Program-made: the position numbers and the translations under genes
NCBI GenBank assembly: GCA_025362795.1
Contig: JANYFE010000014.1
Coordinates: 62,001 to 126,000, forward strand
DNA: 64,000 nt
From: Rhodobacterales bacterium
Lineage (GTDB): Bacteria > Pseudomonadota > Alphaproteobacteria > Rhodobacterales > Rhodobacteraceae
Direction: 5' to 3'
Shown here: piece by piece, positions 1 to 8,077 of the stretch
How the letters are laid out: each line of letters begins with the position of its first letter
Position numbering within the stretch: the first letter of the stretch is position 1
The notes under the pieces: generated by a model
Seen by the model: only the letters and a program-made list of their open reading frames with translations
What the model was told of the DNA's origin: nothing
Databases searched by the model: none

Positions 1-73
1 TGTCGGTTGCCACGATCGAATAATGCGGACGCTTTTTGGAACCGCCGCGTGCCAGACGAATTTTCATAGCCAT
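1..73 (-). CDS. rpsP: 30S ribosomal protein S16 (partial, N-terminus only)
   Basis: Only the first 24 codons lie in the window and the gene continues past the left edge. The translation begins [20 protein letters not shown], the conserved N-terminus of ribosomal protein S16, a small-subunit protein that binds 16S rRNA early in assembly. An in-frame ATG also lies 6 nt upstream (79..77). The start at 73 is preferred because it gives the usual family N-terminus and leaves an AGGAG about 9 nt upstream. It is the last gene visible in a minus-strand series running from ffh, an association common in alphaproteobacteria. Confidence 0.93.
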   Translation of the reverse strand, partial: MAMKIRLARGGSKKRPHYSIVATD

Positions 74-92
74 TGTCATAGTCTCCTTGGGG

Positions 93-117
93 TAGGGTGC
101 GTGATCTCACGCACCTA
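93..117. repeat. GGTGCGTGA/TCACGCACC palindromic hairpin, copy 1
   Basis: A 9-bp inverted repeat (GGTGCGTGA at 96-104, TCACGCACC at 107-115) with a 2-nt centre lies between the chorismate mutase gene and the rpsP ribosome-binding site. The same core recurs at 14518-14535, and a related hairpin is at 42287-42312. It could act as a weak terminator, an mRNA-processing or stability element, or a dispersed palindromic repeat. Confidence 0.75.
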
Positions 118-121
118 TGGG

Positions 122-415
122 TTATTTCAGGAACTTCTCGTGATGCCTGATGACTTCGGAAATGATGAAGGTCAGGAATTTCTTGGCAAGCGACGGGTCA
201 AGATCGGCCTCCAGCGCCAGCTGCTCCAGCCGCGCCATCTGCTTGCTTTCGCGGTCAGGATCGGACGGCGGCAGGTCGTGTTCGGCCTTCAACCGCCCCA
301 CAGCCTGGGTGCGCTTGAACCGTTCGGCCAGCGTATAGACCAGGATCGCATCCAGCCGGTCGATGCTTTCGCGGTGTTCTTTCAACAGGGTGGCGGCGCG
401 GGCGCTATCACTCAT
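122..415 (-). CDS. Chorismate mutase (AroQ class)
   Basis: This 97-residue all-helical protein matches the monofunctional AroQ/type II chorismate mutases, which convert chorismate to prephenate for phenylalanine and tyrosine synthesis. Recognisable elements are the first helix with R-x-x-I-D-R-L-D (about residues 15-22), the segment Q-A-V-G-R-L-K-A carrying the active-site lysine, and a C-terminal helix rich in charged residues. The length (about 95) is normal for a free-standing domain. Its ATG overlaps the stop of the upstream GNAT gene by 4 nt (ATGA), so it is probably translationally coupled in the ffh-GNAT-rpsP series. Confidence 0.9.
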   Translation of the reverse strand: MSDSARAATLLKEHRESIDRLDAILVYTLAERFKRTQAVGRLKAEHDLPPSDPDRESKQMARLEQLALEADLDPSLAKKFLTFIISEVIRHHEKFLK

Positions 416-945
416 GGCATCTCCTCCAGCGTCGGGTGGCGGTAGACCAGACAGGCATCCTTGCCCGGCGGAAAGGCGGCGCAGGGGTCGTGGCGCGCGC
501 CCAGCCGTTCGGCCAGCCGGATCGAGCGGTAATTCGTCGGCGCGACATAGGACACTGCACTTGACCAGCCGAGGCGGGTCAGGGCGTCGGCACGGGCGGC
601 GATGGCGGCTTCAAAGGCGATGCCATGGCCCTCGCAGGCGTCGTCCCAGATCATCCAGCCGATCTCGGTCTCGGGCCAGTCGCCGGGATACCACGGCCCA
701 ACCATCGCCAAGGCCCGGTCCTCGCCCTTGGCGGTGACAACCCACATGCCAAAGCCGCGAATGGACCAATGCCCGGTCAGTTCGGCAAAGATACGCCAGG
801 CCCGGCCCAGATCCGATGGGCCACCAACGGTCCGCGACCGGTCCGACATAAAAAACCCGCGCGCGGCCTCCCAATCACCGGGAACCGGGGCACGCAGCCG
901 CAGCCGTTCGGTTTCGATGGCGATGAGGTTGGTCAGGACTGTCAT
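412..945 (-). CDS. GNAT family N-acetyltransferase (third of three)
   Basis: This 177-residue protein starts MTVLTNLIAIETERLRLRAP, the beta1 start typical of RimJ/RimL-like GNAT enzymes, which transfer an acetyl group from acetyl-CoA to an amine. The central A-M-V-G-P-W segment, the E-I-G-W-M-I strand and the G-x-A-F-E-A helix correspond to the GNAT core and the acetyl-CoA loop. The substrate cannot be inferred. The start at 945 is chosen over an upstream in-frame Met because it overlaps the preceding gene's stop by ATGA. It is paralogous to the two genes upstream, sharing the ETERLRL opening and the S-Y-V/I-x-x-x-N-x-x-S segment near the C-terminus. Confidence 0.88.
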   Translation of the reverse strand: MTVLTNLIAIETERLRLRAPVPGDWEAARGFFMSDRSRTVGGPSDLGRAWRIFAELTGHWSIRGFGMWVVTAKGEDRALAMVGPWYPGDWPETEIGWMIWDDACEGHGIAFEAAIAARADALTRLGWSSAVSYVAPTNYRSIRLAERLGARHDPCAAFPPGKDACLVYRHPTLEEMP

Positions 946-1457
946 GCCGCCCCCAGCGCCGCTTTGACATGGCGATAGACAAGGCACGGCATTCCGTCCG
1001 GCGTTGCCGCTGCGGCATCCAGCTTGCCGCCCAGCCGCTCTGCCAGCCGTCGCGACGCTGCGTTAGCCGGATCGATGTAGCTTACCAAAGACTCCAATCC
1101 GCGCGGCCCCAATGCCCAGTTCTGCATGGCCGATGCGGCCTCAAACGCGTAACCCCGGCCCTCATCGGCACTTTCGAACAAGAACCAGCCCAATTCAGGT
1201 TCCGGGAATTGCGGGCCGTGGCACACCGCAACCTGACCGATGGCCCGGTCCTCGACGGTAACAGCCAACCCGCCCAGATCCAGCAGCACCCATTGCGCCG
1301 TGTCATTGCAGAACCAGTCCCAGGCCGTGGCGGGACCATGCGGCCCGCCCATGTATTTGGCACGATCCGTCGCCAGAAACGCAGCGTAGACCGCGAAATC
1401 CGCCATGACAGGCGGCCGCAACACCAGCCGCGCCGTGGTCAGGACCGGCGCATTCAT
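942..1457 (-). CDS. GNAT family N-acetyltransferase (second of three)
   Basis: This 171-residue GNAT paralogue opens MNAPVLTTARLVLRPPVMAD, followed by a D-R-A-K-Y-M-G-G-P segment, an A-V-C-H-G-P strand and E-L-G-W-F-L-F-E. The Y-A-F-E-A-A helix and S-Y-I-D-P-A-N-A-A-S-R-R-L-A-E-R-L-G tail are the acetyl-CoA-binding part of the fold. The start at 1457 overlaps the stop of the previous gene by 4 nt, as does its own stop with the next start. The acceptor is unknown. Some GNATs near translation genes modify ribosomal or other proteins, but nothing in the sequence decides this. Confidence 0.88.
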   Translation of the reverse strand: MNAPVLTTARLVLRPPVMADFAVYAAFLATDRAKYMGGPHGPATAWDWFCNDTAQWVLLDLGGLAVTVEDRAIGQVAVCHGPQFPEPELGWFLFESADEGRGYAFEAASAMQNWALGPRGLESLVSYIDPANAASRRLAERLGGKLDAAAATPDGMPCLVYRHVKAALGAA

Positions 1458-1981
1458 GCCAGAACCCCCGGCACAGCATGGCGAAACACCCGCACTTCGG
1501 TGCCGCGCGGTGTGGTCCATGTGCCGTCCTGCACCGCGCCCAACCGCCGCGCCAGCGCCACCGACCGCTCATTGCCAAAGGCGATATAGCTGACCGCAGT
1601 GTGCCAGCCCAGCACACCGAACGCATAGGTCAAGGCCGCCCGCGCCGCCTCGAACGCGTAGCCCTTGCCCTCGTCCGCCGCGGGCCAGATGTGCCATTTG
1701 ATCTCGCGCTCTGCCTGCCCGTCGGGCCACCACGGGCCGCACAGGCCGACGACCCGGCCATCCGCCTTGGCTTCGCTGACAAAGGGCCCAAAGCCGCGCA
1801 GGGCGTGATGGCCGATCATCGCCGCAAAATTGCGCCATGCCTCATGCGGCATCCCCGCCCAACCCAGCGCCGCCGCGCGATCGGACCCGATAAAGGCCTG
1901 ATACGCCGGGATATGCCGCGCCGCCGGGGCGACAAGCCGCAACCGTTCGGTTTCGATCAAAGGCAGGCGGGCCAGTTGCAT
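1454..1981 (-). CDS. GNAT family N-acetyltransferase (first of three)
   Basis: This 175-residue GNAT enzyme starts MQLARLPLIETERLRLVAPA. It has the G-F-G-P-F-V-S-E and V-G-L-C-G-P-W-W-P strands, E-I-K-W-H-I-W, G-Y-A-F-E-A-A-R-A and a C-terminal S-Y-I-A-F-G-N-E-R-S-V-A-L-A-R-R-L-G. Its ATG overlaps the ffh stop in a TGATG arrangement. A GTG one codon earlier is possible but less likely. The three GNAT genes are clearly duplicates of one another yet have diverged strongly, which suggests different acceptors. Confidence 0.88.
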   Translation of the reverse strand: MQLARLPLIETERLRLVAPAARHIPAYQAFIGSDRAAALGWAGMPHEAWRNFAAMIGHHALRGFGPFVSEAKADGRVVGLCGPWWPDGQAEREIKWHIWPAADEGKGYAFEAARAALTYAFGVLGWHTAVSYIAFGNERSVALARRLGAVQDGTWTTPRGTEVRVFRHAVPGVLA

Positions 1982-3486
1982 CACTTCTTTTTCATCAACC
2001 CCGACAGCCCGCTGGGCAGACCCATCTTGCCCATCCCCGGAAAGCCGCCGCCCAGACCGCCCATACCCTGCTGCATCGCCTTTGATGCCGCTTCCAGTTG
2101 CGCGGGGTCCATGTTCTTCAGGTCGGGCATGCCGTCGCCGCCGCCTTTGCCCATCATCTGCTTGATGGCGTTCTTCATCATGCCACCCTTGCCCATCTTC
2201 TTCATCATCTCAGCCATCTGCTGATGCTGCTTCAACAGCTTGTTCAGTTCTGACACTTCCATCCCGGCGCCCTTGGCAATCCGCTTCTTGCGGCTGACCT
2301 GCAGCATGTCTGGGTTGGCGCGTTCACGCTTGGTCATCGACTGGATCAAGGCGATCTGCCGTTTCAGCATGCGGTCGTCAAACCCGGCCTTCTCTGCCGC
2401 CTTGGCCACGCCGCCCATACCGGGCAGCATCCCCATAATGCTTTGCATGCCGCCCATCTTGAGCATCTGTTCCAGCTGGCTGCGCAGGTCATTCATATTG
2501 AACAAACCCTTGCTGAACCGCCGCGCCATCCGCTCGGCCTGTTCCGCCTCGAACGTCTCGCGCGCCTTTTCAACCAGGGCGACGATATCGCCCATGCCCA
2601 GAATGCGGCCCGCGACACGCTCTGCCTCGAACGTCTCCAGCGCGTCCATCTTTTCGCCAAGACCGACAAAGCGGATCGGTTTGCCGGTGACGGCCCGCAT
2701 CGACAGCGCGGCACCACCGCGCCCGTCGCCATCCATCCTTGTCAGCACGACGCCGGTGATGCCAACCTTGCCGTCAAACTCGGCCGCGACATTGACTGCG
2801 TCCTGCCCGGTCAGGCCATCGACGACCAGCAACACTTCCCGCGGCTGCGCGATGTCCCGCACCGCCTGCACTTCGTCCATCAACACTTCGTCGATGTGCA
2901 ACCGACCAGCGGTATCCAGGAACAACACGTCATAGCCGCCCATCGCCGCCTGGGTCTTGGCGCGCTTGGCGATCTGAACGGCGGTTTCACCTTTGACGAT
3001 CGGCAAGCTGTCCACGCCGATCTGCCCGGCCAGAATCTGCAACTGTTCCATCGCCGCCGGACGGTTGGTGTCCAAGGACGCCAGCAGCACCCGTTTGCCG
3101 TTACGCTCCTTCAACCTCTTGGCCAGTTTGGCCGTGGTCGTGGTTTTGCCCGACCCCTGCAAACCGACCATCAGAATGGCCGAAGGCGGATTGTCGATCT
3201 TCAGGTCCTCGGGCGGCTCGTCGCCCGCCAGCACCCGCACCAGTTCGTCATGGACGATCTTGACGACCTGCTGCCCCGGCGTCACCGACTTGGTGACAGC
3301 CTGTCCGGTCGCCTTGGCCTTGACCGCCTTTACAAAATCCCGCGCCACCGCCAGCGAGACGTCCGCCTCCAAAAGCGCCGTCCGCACCTCGCGCAGTGCC
3401 GCGTCGACATCCGCTTCGGACAGGGCACCCTGCTTGGTCAAACGGTCGAACACGCCGCCCAGGCGATCGGAAAGGCTCTCGAACAT
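1981..3486 (-). CDS. ffh: Signal recognition particle protein Ffh (SRP54)
   Basis: This 501-residue GTPase of the signal recognition particle binds 4.5S RNA and delivers nascent membrane proteins to FtsY at the inner membrane. The order is an N domain (helices from MFESLSDRLGGVFDRL), a G domain with P-loop G-L-Q-G-S-G-K-T-T (about residues 109-117), D-T-A-G-R and T-R-M-D-G-D-x-R-G-G motifs, and a methionine-rich M domain from about residue 330 with many Met/Gly stretches. The C-terminal M-x-G-M-G-G-L-G-G-G-F-P-G-M tail is glycine-rich and ends in three lysines. A good AAGGAG precedes the ATG. The RNA partner gene (ffs) is not visible in this window. Confidence 0.98.
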   Translation of the reverse strand: MFESLSDRLGGVFDRLTKQGALSEADVDAALREVRTALLEADVSLAVARDFVKAVKAKATGQAVTKSVTPGQQVVKIVHDELVRVLAGDEPPEDLKIDNPPSAILMVGLQGSGKTTTTAKLAKRLKERNGKRVLLASLDTNRPAAMEQLQILAGQIGVDSLPIVKGETAVQIAKRAKTQAAMGGYDVLFLDTAGRLHIDEVLMDEVQAVRDIAQPREVLLVVDGLTGQDAVNVAAEFDGKVGITGVVLTRMDGDGRGGAALSMRAVTGKPIRFVGLGEKMDALETFEAERVAGRILGMGDIVALVEKARETFEAEQAERMARRFSKGLFNMNDLRSQLEQMLKMGGMQSIMGMLPGMGGVAKAAEKAGFDDRMLKRQIALIQSMTKRERANPDMLQVSRKKRIAKGAGMEVSELNKLLKQHQQMAEMMKKMGKGGMMKNAIKQMMGKGGGDGMPDLKNMDPAQLEAASKAMQQGMGGLGGGFPGMGKMGLPSGLSGLMKKK

Positions 3487-3503
3487 GGCTCACTCCTTGG
3501 TCA

Positions 3504-3533
3504 AAACCCCGATATGGGGCGCGGGCGGGGTTT
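3504..3533 (-). promoter_or_regulatory. GC-rich hairpin in the ffh 5' leader
   Basis: On the minus strand AAACCCCG (3533..3526) can pair with CGGGGTTT (3511..3504), an 8-bp stem ending just upstream of the AAGGAG that serves ffh. A hairpin this close to the ribosome-binding site could affect ffh translation or transcription. No known riboswitch consensus was recognised, so function is unproven. Confidence 0.35.
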
Positions 3534-3652
3534 CCCAAGCAAATCGGACCCAGGACCAATAGGGAACGGCACCTGTGGGCGCAACGCGCTGACAGGTGGC
3601 GATCCCGGCATAAGCCTTGGGACCGGAAGCATGCGGCTTCCGGGGAATTCAG

Positions 3653-3674
3653 GGGCGCGGATACGCCCGCGCCC
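3653..3674 (-). terminator. Possible terminator hairpin downstream of the DoxX-like gene
   Basis: GGGCGCG (3653-3659) pairs with CGCGCCC (3668-3674). A second hairpin, CCGGAAGC/GCTTCCGG, lies at 3623-3643. Both sit in the 240-nt gap after the DoxX-like stop, but neither has a T-run, so they may only be stabilising or weakly terminating structures. Confidence 0.35.
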
Positions 3675-3728
3675 AGACAGAGTCAAGTCCGGCGCGGCGC
3701 ACAGGCCAACTGCCGGACTGGTGCGGGA

Positions 3729-4088
3729 TCAGCGCCGCAACTGTGCGCGGTTCGTATACAGCATCAGCAGGGCCAGCACGCCCAGCAGTATGGCGCCGGC
3801 ACTGGTCGCCATCCCCAGGATGAACGCGTGGGCGATCAACGCCCCCACCGCCACACAGACCATCAGCGCCGCGGCATAAGCAGTATAGCCCGGCAGCCAG
3901 ATCAACACCGCTGCACCCACCTCGATGATCCCGGTGACATAGCGGAACCACTGCCCCACCCCGATCAACGCAAACTCGTCCACCAGCATCTGAACGCCAG
4001 CCAGCTTTGCCAGCCCCGCCGCCGCAAATGCCAGCGTCAGAAAAACCCTCACCGCCAACAGCACCCATTTCCGTGTCACATCATTCAT
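3729..4088 (-). CDS. DoxX-like family membrane protein
   Basis: This 119-residue protein has four predicted transmembrane helices and the DoxX-type first helix (R-V-F-L-T-L-A-F-A-A-A-G-L-A-K-L-A-G, about residues 14-31). Other membrane segments are around 45-65, 68-88 and 92-110. DoxX-like proteins are small inner-membrane proteins of mostly unknown biochemical role, some linked to thiol or oxidative stress. The start at 4088 (MNDVTRKW) is preferred over a Met 13 codons upstream because it leaves a hydrophilic tail followed directly by helix 1. It is transcribed divergently from the adjacent LysR regulator, which makes it that regulator's likely target. Confidence 0.8.
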   Translation of the reverse strand: MNDVTRKWVLLAVRVFLTLAFAAAGLAKLAGVQMLVDEFALIGVGQWFRYVTGIIEVGAAVLIWLPGYTAYAAALMVCVAVGALIAHAFILGMATSAGAILLGVLALLMLYTNRAQLRR

Positions 4089-4207
4089 TGCATTTCTCCA
4101 GCTGTCGCGGCCATTACGGCCCGACACGACGCAATCCCACTATGCCGCTTGCCGATCACCGCACAATGGGTCAAAATTAGCGGCTTAGTGTTCAGGAATG
4201 CACAACC

Positions 4208-5098
4208 ATGATCGTCGATACCTGGGATGAAATCCGCACGGCGTTTCAAGTCGCCCGGCTGGGCACCGTATCCGGCGCTGCCGAGGTTTTGGGGGTCCAC
4301 CATGCCACGGTGATCCGCCATATCGACGCTTTGGAAAAACGCCTCGGCACCCGGTTGTTTCAGCGCCACGCCCGCGGCTACACACCAACTGAGTCGGGCC
4401 GCGAATTGTTGAAGGTTGCGCAAACCACCGAAGAACAGTTCGGCCAGCTGATCAGCCGCATCAAGGGTCAGGGCGAAACCGTGACGGGTGAACTCGTCGT
4501 GACGTCCGTTACTGGCATTGCCCGCGTCCTGACGCCGGTGTTTGCCGCCTATCAGGACGCCTACCCTGGCGTGACGATCCGCTTTCTGTCCGACATGCGC
4601 CTGTTCCGGCTGGATTATGGCGAGGCGCATGTGGCGATCCGCGCCGGTGGCACGCCGCAGGAACCTGACAATGTAGTCCAGCCGCTGGTGCGGATGCAGA
4701 TGGGCCTGTATGCCTCGGCCCACTATATCCAGCGCCACGGCAGACCCGCCGGCCCCGCTGATTTTATCCGTCACCGCTTCATCGGCCCCGACACGTCAGA
4801 ACCCCGCGCCCCGTTTCACCGCTGGCTACGCGATCACGTCCCCGCCGAGGCTATCAAGTACCGGATGACAGAACAGGCCGCCAATGACGAGGCGATCCGC
4901 GTTGGCCTTGGCATCGGCTTCATGGACAGCCGCACGGCGCGCGAAGACGCCGCATTGGTCGAAATCATGCCCCCGATCCCTGAATGGGATTCGGCGCTGT
5001 GGATTGTCACCCATGTCGATCTGCACCGCACGCTCAAGGTGCAAAGCTTTCTGACCATCCTGAAACAACAGGCACAAGGCTGGTCCTGCACGGTGTAA
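4208..5098 (+). CDS. LysR-family transcriptional regulator
   Basis: This 296-residue protein has an N-terminal winged helix-turn-helix (about residues 5-62, with the A-R-L-G-T-V-S-G-A-A-E-V-L-G-V-H-H-A-T-V-I-R-H-I-D-A-L-E core) and a periplasmic-binding-protein-like effector domain from about residue 90. LysR proteins bind T-N11-A sites and usually control a divergent neighbour. Here a 119-bp gap separates the start from the divergent DoxX-like gene. The effector is not deducible. The HTH is somewhat atypical in using H-H-A-T-V-I-R-H rather than the commoner Q-P-A-V-S-R-Q. Confidence 0.93.
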   Translation: MIVDTWDEIRTAFQVARLGTVSGAAEVLGVHHATVIRHIDALEKRLGTRLFQRHARGYTPTESGRELLKVAQTTEEQFGQLISRIKGQGETVTGELVVTSVTGIARVLTPVFAAYQDAYPGVTIRFLSDMRLFRLDYGEAHVAIRAGGTPQEPDNVVQPLVRMQMGLYASAHYIQRHGRPAGPADFIRHRFIGPDTSEPRAPFHRWLRDHVPAEAIKYRMTEQAANDEAIRVGLGIGFMDSRTAREDAALVEIMPPIPEWDSALWIVTHVDLHRTLKVQSFLTILKQQAQGWSCTV

Positions 5099-5234
5099 GC
5101 GCACGGGTATGCGTTTTGCCCGGCTGCTGATTGCCTGTCGCGGCTTCATTGAACCGTCAGCATCCTGTCACCAGACTGTCTTGTCCCACTCCTACCCTGC
5201 GCTCTGCCGCGCGAACGCGGTCAGGAGCCTTCAC

Positions 5235-6701
5235 ATGCCATTCACCAAATCCTTGACGGGCGCTCTGCTCGTCTCTGCCGCCATCTTTTCGCAACCGGCC
5301 ACCGCAGACGGCGTCAAAGGTGCGATCAAACACGTTCTGCTGATCAGCGTTGACGGGCTGCACGACAGCGACCTGTCCGCCTTTGCCGCCGCCAATCCGG
5401 CCTCTGCGATGGCAACTCTGGCTGCGATGGGCGTGCATTACGACCACGCAACGTCCGCGATGCCGTCCGACAGTTTCCCCGGTCTCTTGGCCCTCGTGAC
5501 CGGCGGCAGCCCGAAATCGACCGGCGTTTATTATGACGACAGCTATGACCGCGCTTTGTCGGCCCCGGGGTCGGATTGCTCGGTCAAGGGCACCGAAATC
5601 GTCTATGACGAATCCATCGACATGGTGCCGGAACAGGTTGACGCCGGTGGCATCAACGCGGCGTTGCTGCCGCGCGATCCGGCCAACGGCTGCGCCCCGG
5701 TCTATCCGCACAGCTTTTTGCGGGTGAATACCGTGTTCGAGGTGATCAAGGCCGCTGGTCTGACCACCGCCTGGGCCGACAAGCATCCGGCCTATGATCT
5801 GGTCAATGGCCCGTCGGGCACAGGCGTGGACGATCTTTATACGCCGGAAATCAACGTCGGCAAAACCACCGACACCGTCGCCGCGACCGAGGCCTATGAC
5901 GACATCAAGGTCGCTGCCGTACTGAACCAGATCGGCGGCATGACCCATGACGGCAAACCCGGCGTCGTTCCTGCGATCTTTGGCATGAACTTTCAGGCGG
6001 TTTCGGTTGGTGAAAAGACCAAGGGCTATACCGACGCGATTGGCAGACCGTCGCCCGAACTGGCCGATGCGCTGAAACACACCGACGATTCCCTGGGCAA
6101 ATTTCTGACGGCGATCAAGGCGGCAGGCATCGAAAAGGAAACGCTGATCATCTTGTCTGCCAAGCACGGCCAATCGCCCATCGACCCCGCCCAGCACAAG
6201 ATCGTCGACAAAAAGGCCATCGGCGCCGTGCTGGACAGCGTAGCACCCGGCCTTGCGGCGCAGATCACCGCAGATGATGTGGTGCTGATCTGGCTGACCG
6301 ACCAAAGCAAGACCGCTGCCGCCATCGCCGCACTGGAGACGGCCAAAGCCGATCTCAGCATCGACAAGGTGATGGGCCCGACCGAGATCGGGCCGATGTA
6401 CGGCGATGCGATGCACGACAGCCGGGTGCCCGACCTGATCATCCTGCCGGTTAAAGGCGTGATCTACACCAAGCCCACCGCGACCAAAATCGCCGAACAT
6501 GGCGGCTTTACCGACGATGATACCCATGTTCCGGTGATCGTCGCCAACCCGACGCTTGTTCCTGCCACCGTCAGTGATGCCGTAGTAACAGCCAGCGTCG
6601 CGCCGACGATCCTTGCCGCTTTGGGCTTTGACCCCTCGGCGCTGCAAGCGGTCAAAGCCGAAGGCACGCCGGTTCTGCCCGGCTTGGGTCTGAGCCAGTA
6701 A
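5235..6701 (+). CDS. Exported alkaline phosphatase superfamily (phosphodiesterase-like) protein
   Basis: This 488-residue protein has a signal peptide (MPFTKSLTGALLVSAAIFSQ, cleaved near ATADG). The mature part begins with the metal-binding strand L-L-I-S-V-D-G-L-H. The M-P-S-D-S-F-P-G segment (about residues 75-82) is where type I phosphodiesterases and nucleotide pyrophosphatases place the Thr/Ser nucleophile, here Ser. A-K-H-G-Q-S-P-I-D and E-H-G-G-F-T-D-D-D-T-H-V-P supply later His/Asp metal ligands. It likely cleaves phosphate esters or phosphodiesters in the periplasm; the substrate is unknown. An AGGAG 7 nt upstream fixes the start. A strong hairpin follows the stop. Confidence 0.85.
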   Translation: MPFTKSLTGALLVSAAIFSQPATADGVKGAIKHVLLISVDGLHDSDLSAFAAANPASAMATLAAMGVHYDHATSAMPSDSFPGLLALVTGGSPKSTGVYYDDSYDRALSAPGSDCSVKGTEIVYDESIDMVPEQVDAGGINAALLPRDPANGCAPVYPHSFLRVNTVFEVIKAAGLTTAWADKHPAYDLVNGPSGTGVDDLYTPEINVGKTTDTVAATEAYDDIKVAAVLNQIGGMTHDGKPGVVPAIFGMNFQAVSVGEKTKGYTDAIGRPSPELADALKHTDDSLGKFLTAIKAAGIEKETLIILSAKHGQSPIDPAQHKIVDKKAIGAVLDSVAPGLAAQITADDVVLIWLTDQSKTAAAIAALETAKADLSIDKVMGPTEIGPMYGDAMHDSRVPDLIILPVKGVIYTKPTATKIAEHGGFTDDDTHVPVIVANPTLVPATVSDAVVTASVAPTILAALGFDPSALQAVKAEGTPVLPGLGLSQ

Positions 6702-6708
6702 GTCCTCA

Positions 6709-6747
6709 CCACGGGCTGCCGATCCCTTCGGCGGCCCGTGGATTTCT
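6709..6747 (+). terminator. Intrinsic terminator-like hairpin after the phosphatase gene
   Basis: CCACGGGCTGCCG (6709-6721) pairs with CGGCGGCCCGTGG (6729-6741) with one mismatch, giving a long GC-rich stem 8 nt after the stop codon, followed by ATTTCTG. Confidence 0.65.
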
Positions 6748-6828
6748 GTGGCAATTCTGCATCTAGTTTCTTTAAAACCGTTATACTTCAACAGTTTGAA
6801 CAAGCGTCCACATATGGACAACGCAAAC

Positions 6829-8067
6829 TCAGCGCAACCGGATCAGCACATCAAGACTTGGGAACCCATCCGCGACCAGCCCAACCGATCCCTGAAACCC
6901 TCGGATCGCCGCAATCGTCAGCGGCCCGATCCGGCCATCCGCCCCGCCGGCATCAAACCCCGCGGCCGTCAGCCGCGCCTGCAACTCCACCCGCTCATCA
7001 AAGGTCAGCGCCCGCAGGTCGCGCGGCCAACTGGCCTGAATTGCCGGTCCACCCATGATCCGGTCGCCCAGATGCCCCACCGCAATGACATAGGCATCGG
7101 CGGTATTGTAATGTTCCAGCACATGAAAGTTCGGGAATATCAGAAACGCCGCCCCCCGCGCCCCACCCGGCAGCAGAACTGACGCGGGGCCGCCCTCCGG
7201 CACTGCACCCACTGCGGCCTTCACCCCCAAAGCCGCCCATTCAGCGACCGACTTGTGCACAATCTCGCCCGCCAGCGCATAGTCGAACCCCGCAGGCAGC
7301 ACGACTTCGACCCCCCACGGCTGCCCGCGATGCCAGCCCCACCGCGCCAGAAACGCTGCCGTGGACGCCAGCGCATCGCCGGGATCATCGCCCCAGATAT
7401 CCCGCCGCCCGTCGCCATCGAAATCCACAGCGAGATCCAGAAAGCTAGACGGCATGAACTGGGTATGCCCCATCGCGCCTGCCCAAGACCCTTGCATCCG
7501 CGCCGGGGTCACATTGCCCGCCTGCAAGATGCGCAGGGCGGCAATCAACTGCCCTTCAAAGAACCCCGCCCGCCGGCTGGCATAGGCCAGCGTTGCCAGC
7601 GCCCCCACCGTGGAAATGTCGCCTCGCACTTGGCCATAGGCGCTTTCCAGCCCCCAGATCGCCACGACAACCTGCCGGTCCACACCATACCGCGCCTCGA
7701 TTTGTGTCAGCAGCGGCCCGAACTTCACCAGCGCCTTCTGCCCCGCCGCGATGCGGTCATCCGATACCGCTTTGTCCAGATAATCCCAGATCGTCTTGGT
7801 AAACTCGTTCTGATGAAGGTCACGGTCCAGGACCTGGGGCAGGAATGTGATGCCGGTCAGCGCATCATCCAAAGTCTGCGCCGAAATTCCGTCTGCCTGT
7901 GCCCGCAGCCGGAACCCGGCGACCCAGTCTTGCAATCCCGTCTGAGACGCGACCATCACATCCTCCCTCACCACCCCATGACGGGGAATTCGGGCGACCG
8001 GATCGGCACCTACGGGCTGCACCAGCGCCGCAACGATCATCACCCATCCTAACCGCCTGAACGTCAT
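6829..8067 (-). CDS. Lytic murein transglycosylase (MltB/SLT_2 type) with C-terminal peptidoglycan-binding domain
   Basis: This 412-residue exported enzyme cleaves the beta-1,4 bond between MurNAc and GlcNAc to form 1,6-anhydro ends during wall turnover. It has an N-terminal signal sequence (MTFRRLGWVMIVAALVQPVG). The MltB-type catalytic domain spans about residues 45-330 and has the catalytic Glu in A-I-W-G-L-E-S-A-Y-G (about residue 132). The segments Q-G-S-W-A-G-A-M-G-H-T-Q-F-M-P and D-F-D-G-D-G-R-R-D-I-W are family hallmarks. The last 60 residues form a PG_binding_1 repeat (L-Q-A-R-L ... G-R-I-G-P-L-T-I-A-A-I-R-G-F-Q). The start at 8067 is preferred since it gives the signal peptide and lies 11 nt after rnr. 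Confidence 0.92.
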   Translation of the reverse strand: MTFRRLGWVMIVAALVQPVGADPVARIPRHGVVREDVMVASQTGLQDWVAGFRLRAQADGISAQTLDDALTGITFLPQVLDRDLHQNEFTKTIWDYLDKAVSDDRIAAGQKALVKFGPLLTQIEARYGVDRQVVVAIWGLESAYGQVRGDISTVGALATLAYASRRAGFFEGQLIAALRILQAGNVTPARMQGSWAGAMGHTQFMPSSFLDLAVDFDGDGRRDIWGDDPGDALASTAAFLARWGWHRGQPWGVEVVLPAGFDYALAGEIVHKSVAEWAALGVKAAVGAVPEGGPASVLLPGGARGAAFLIFPNFHVLEHYNTADAYVIAVGHLGDRIMGGPAIQASWPRDLRALTFDERVELQARLTAAGFDAGGADGRIGPLTIAAIRGFQGSVGLVADGFPSLDVLIRLR

Positions 8068-8077
8068 GCCCACCCCG

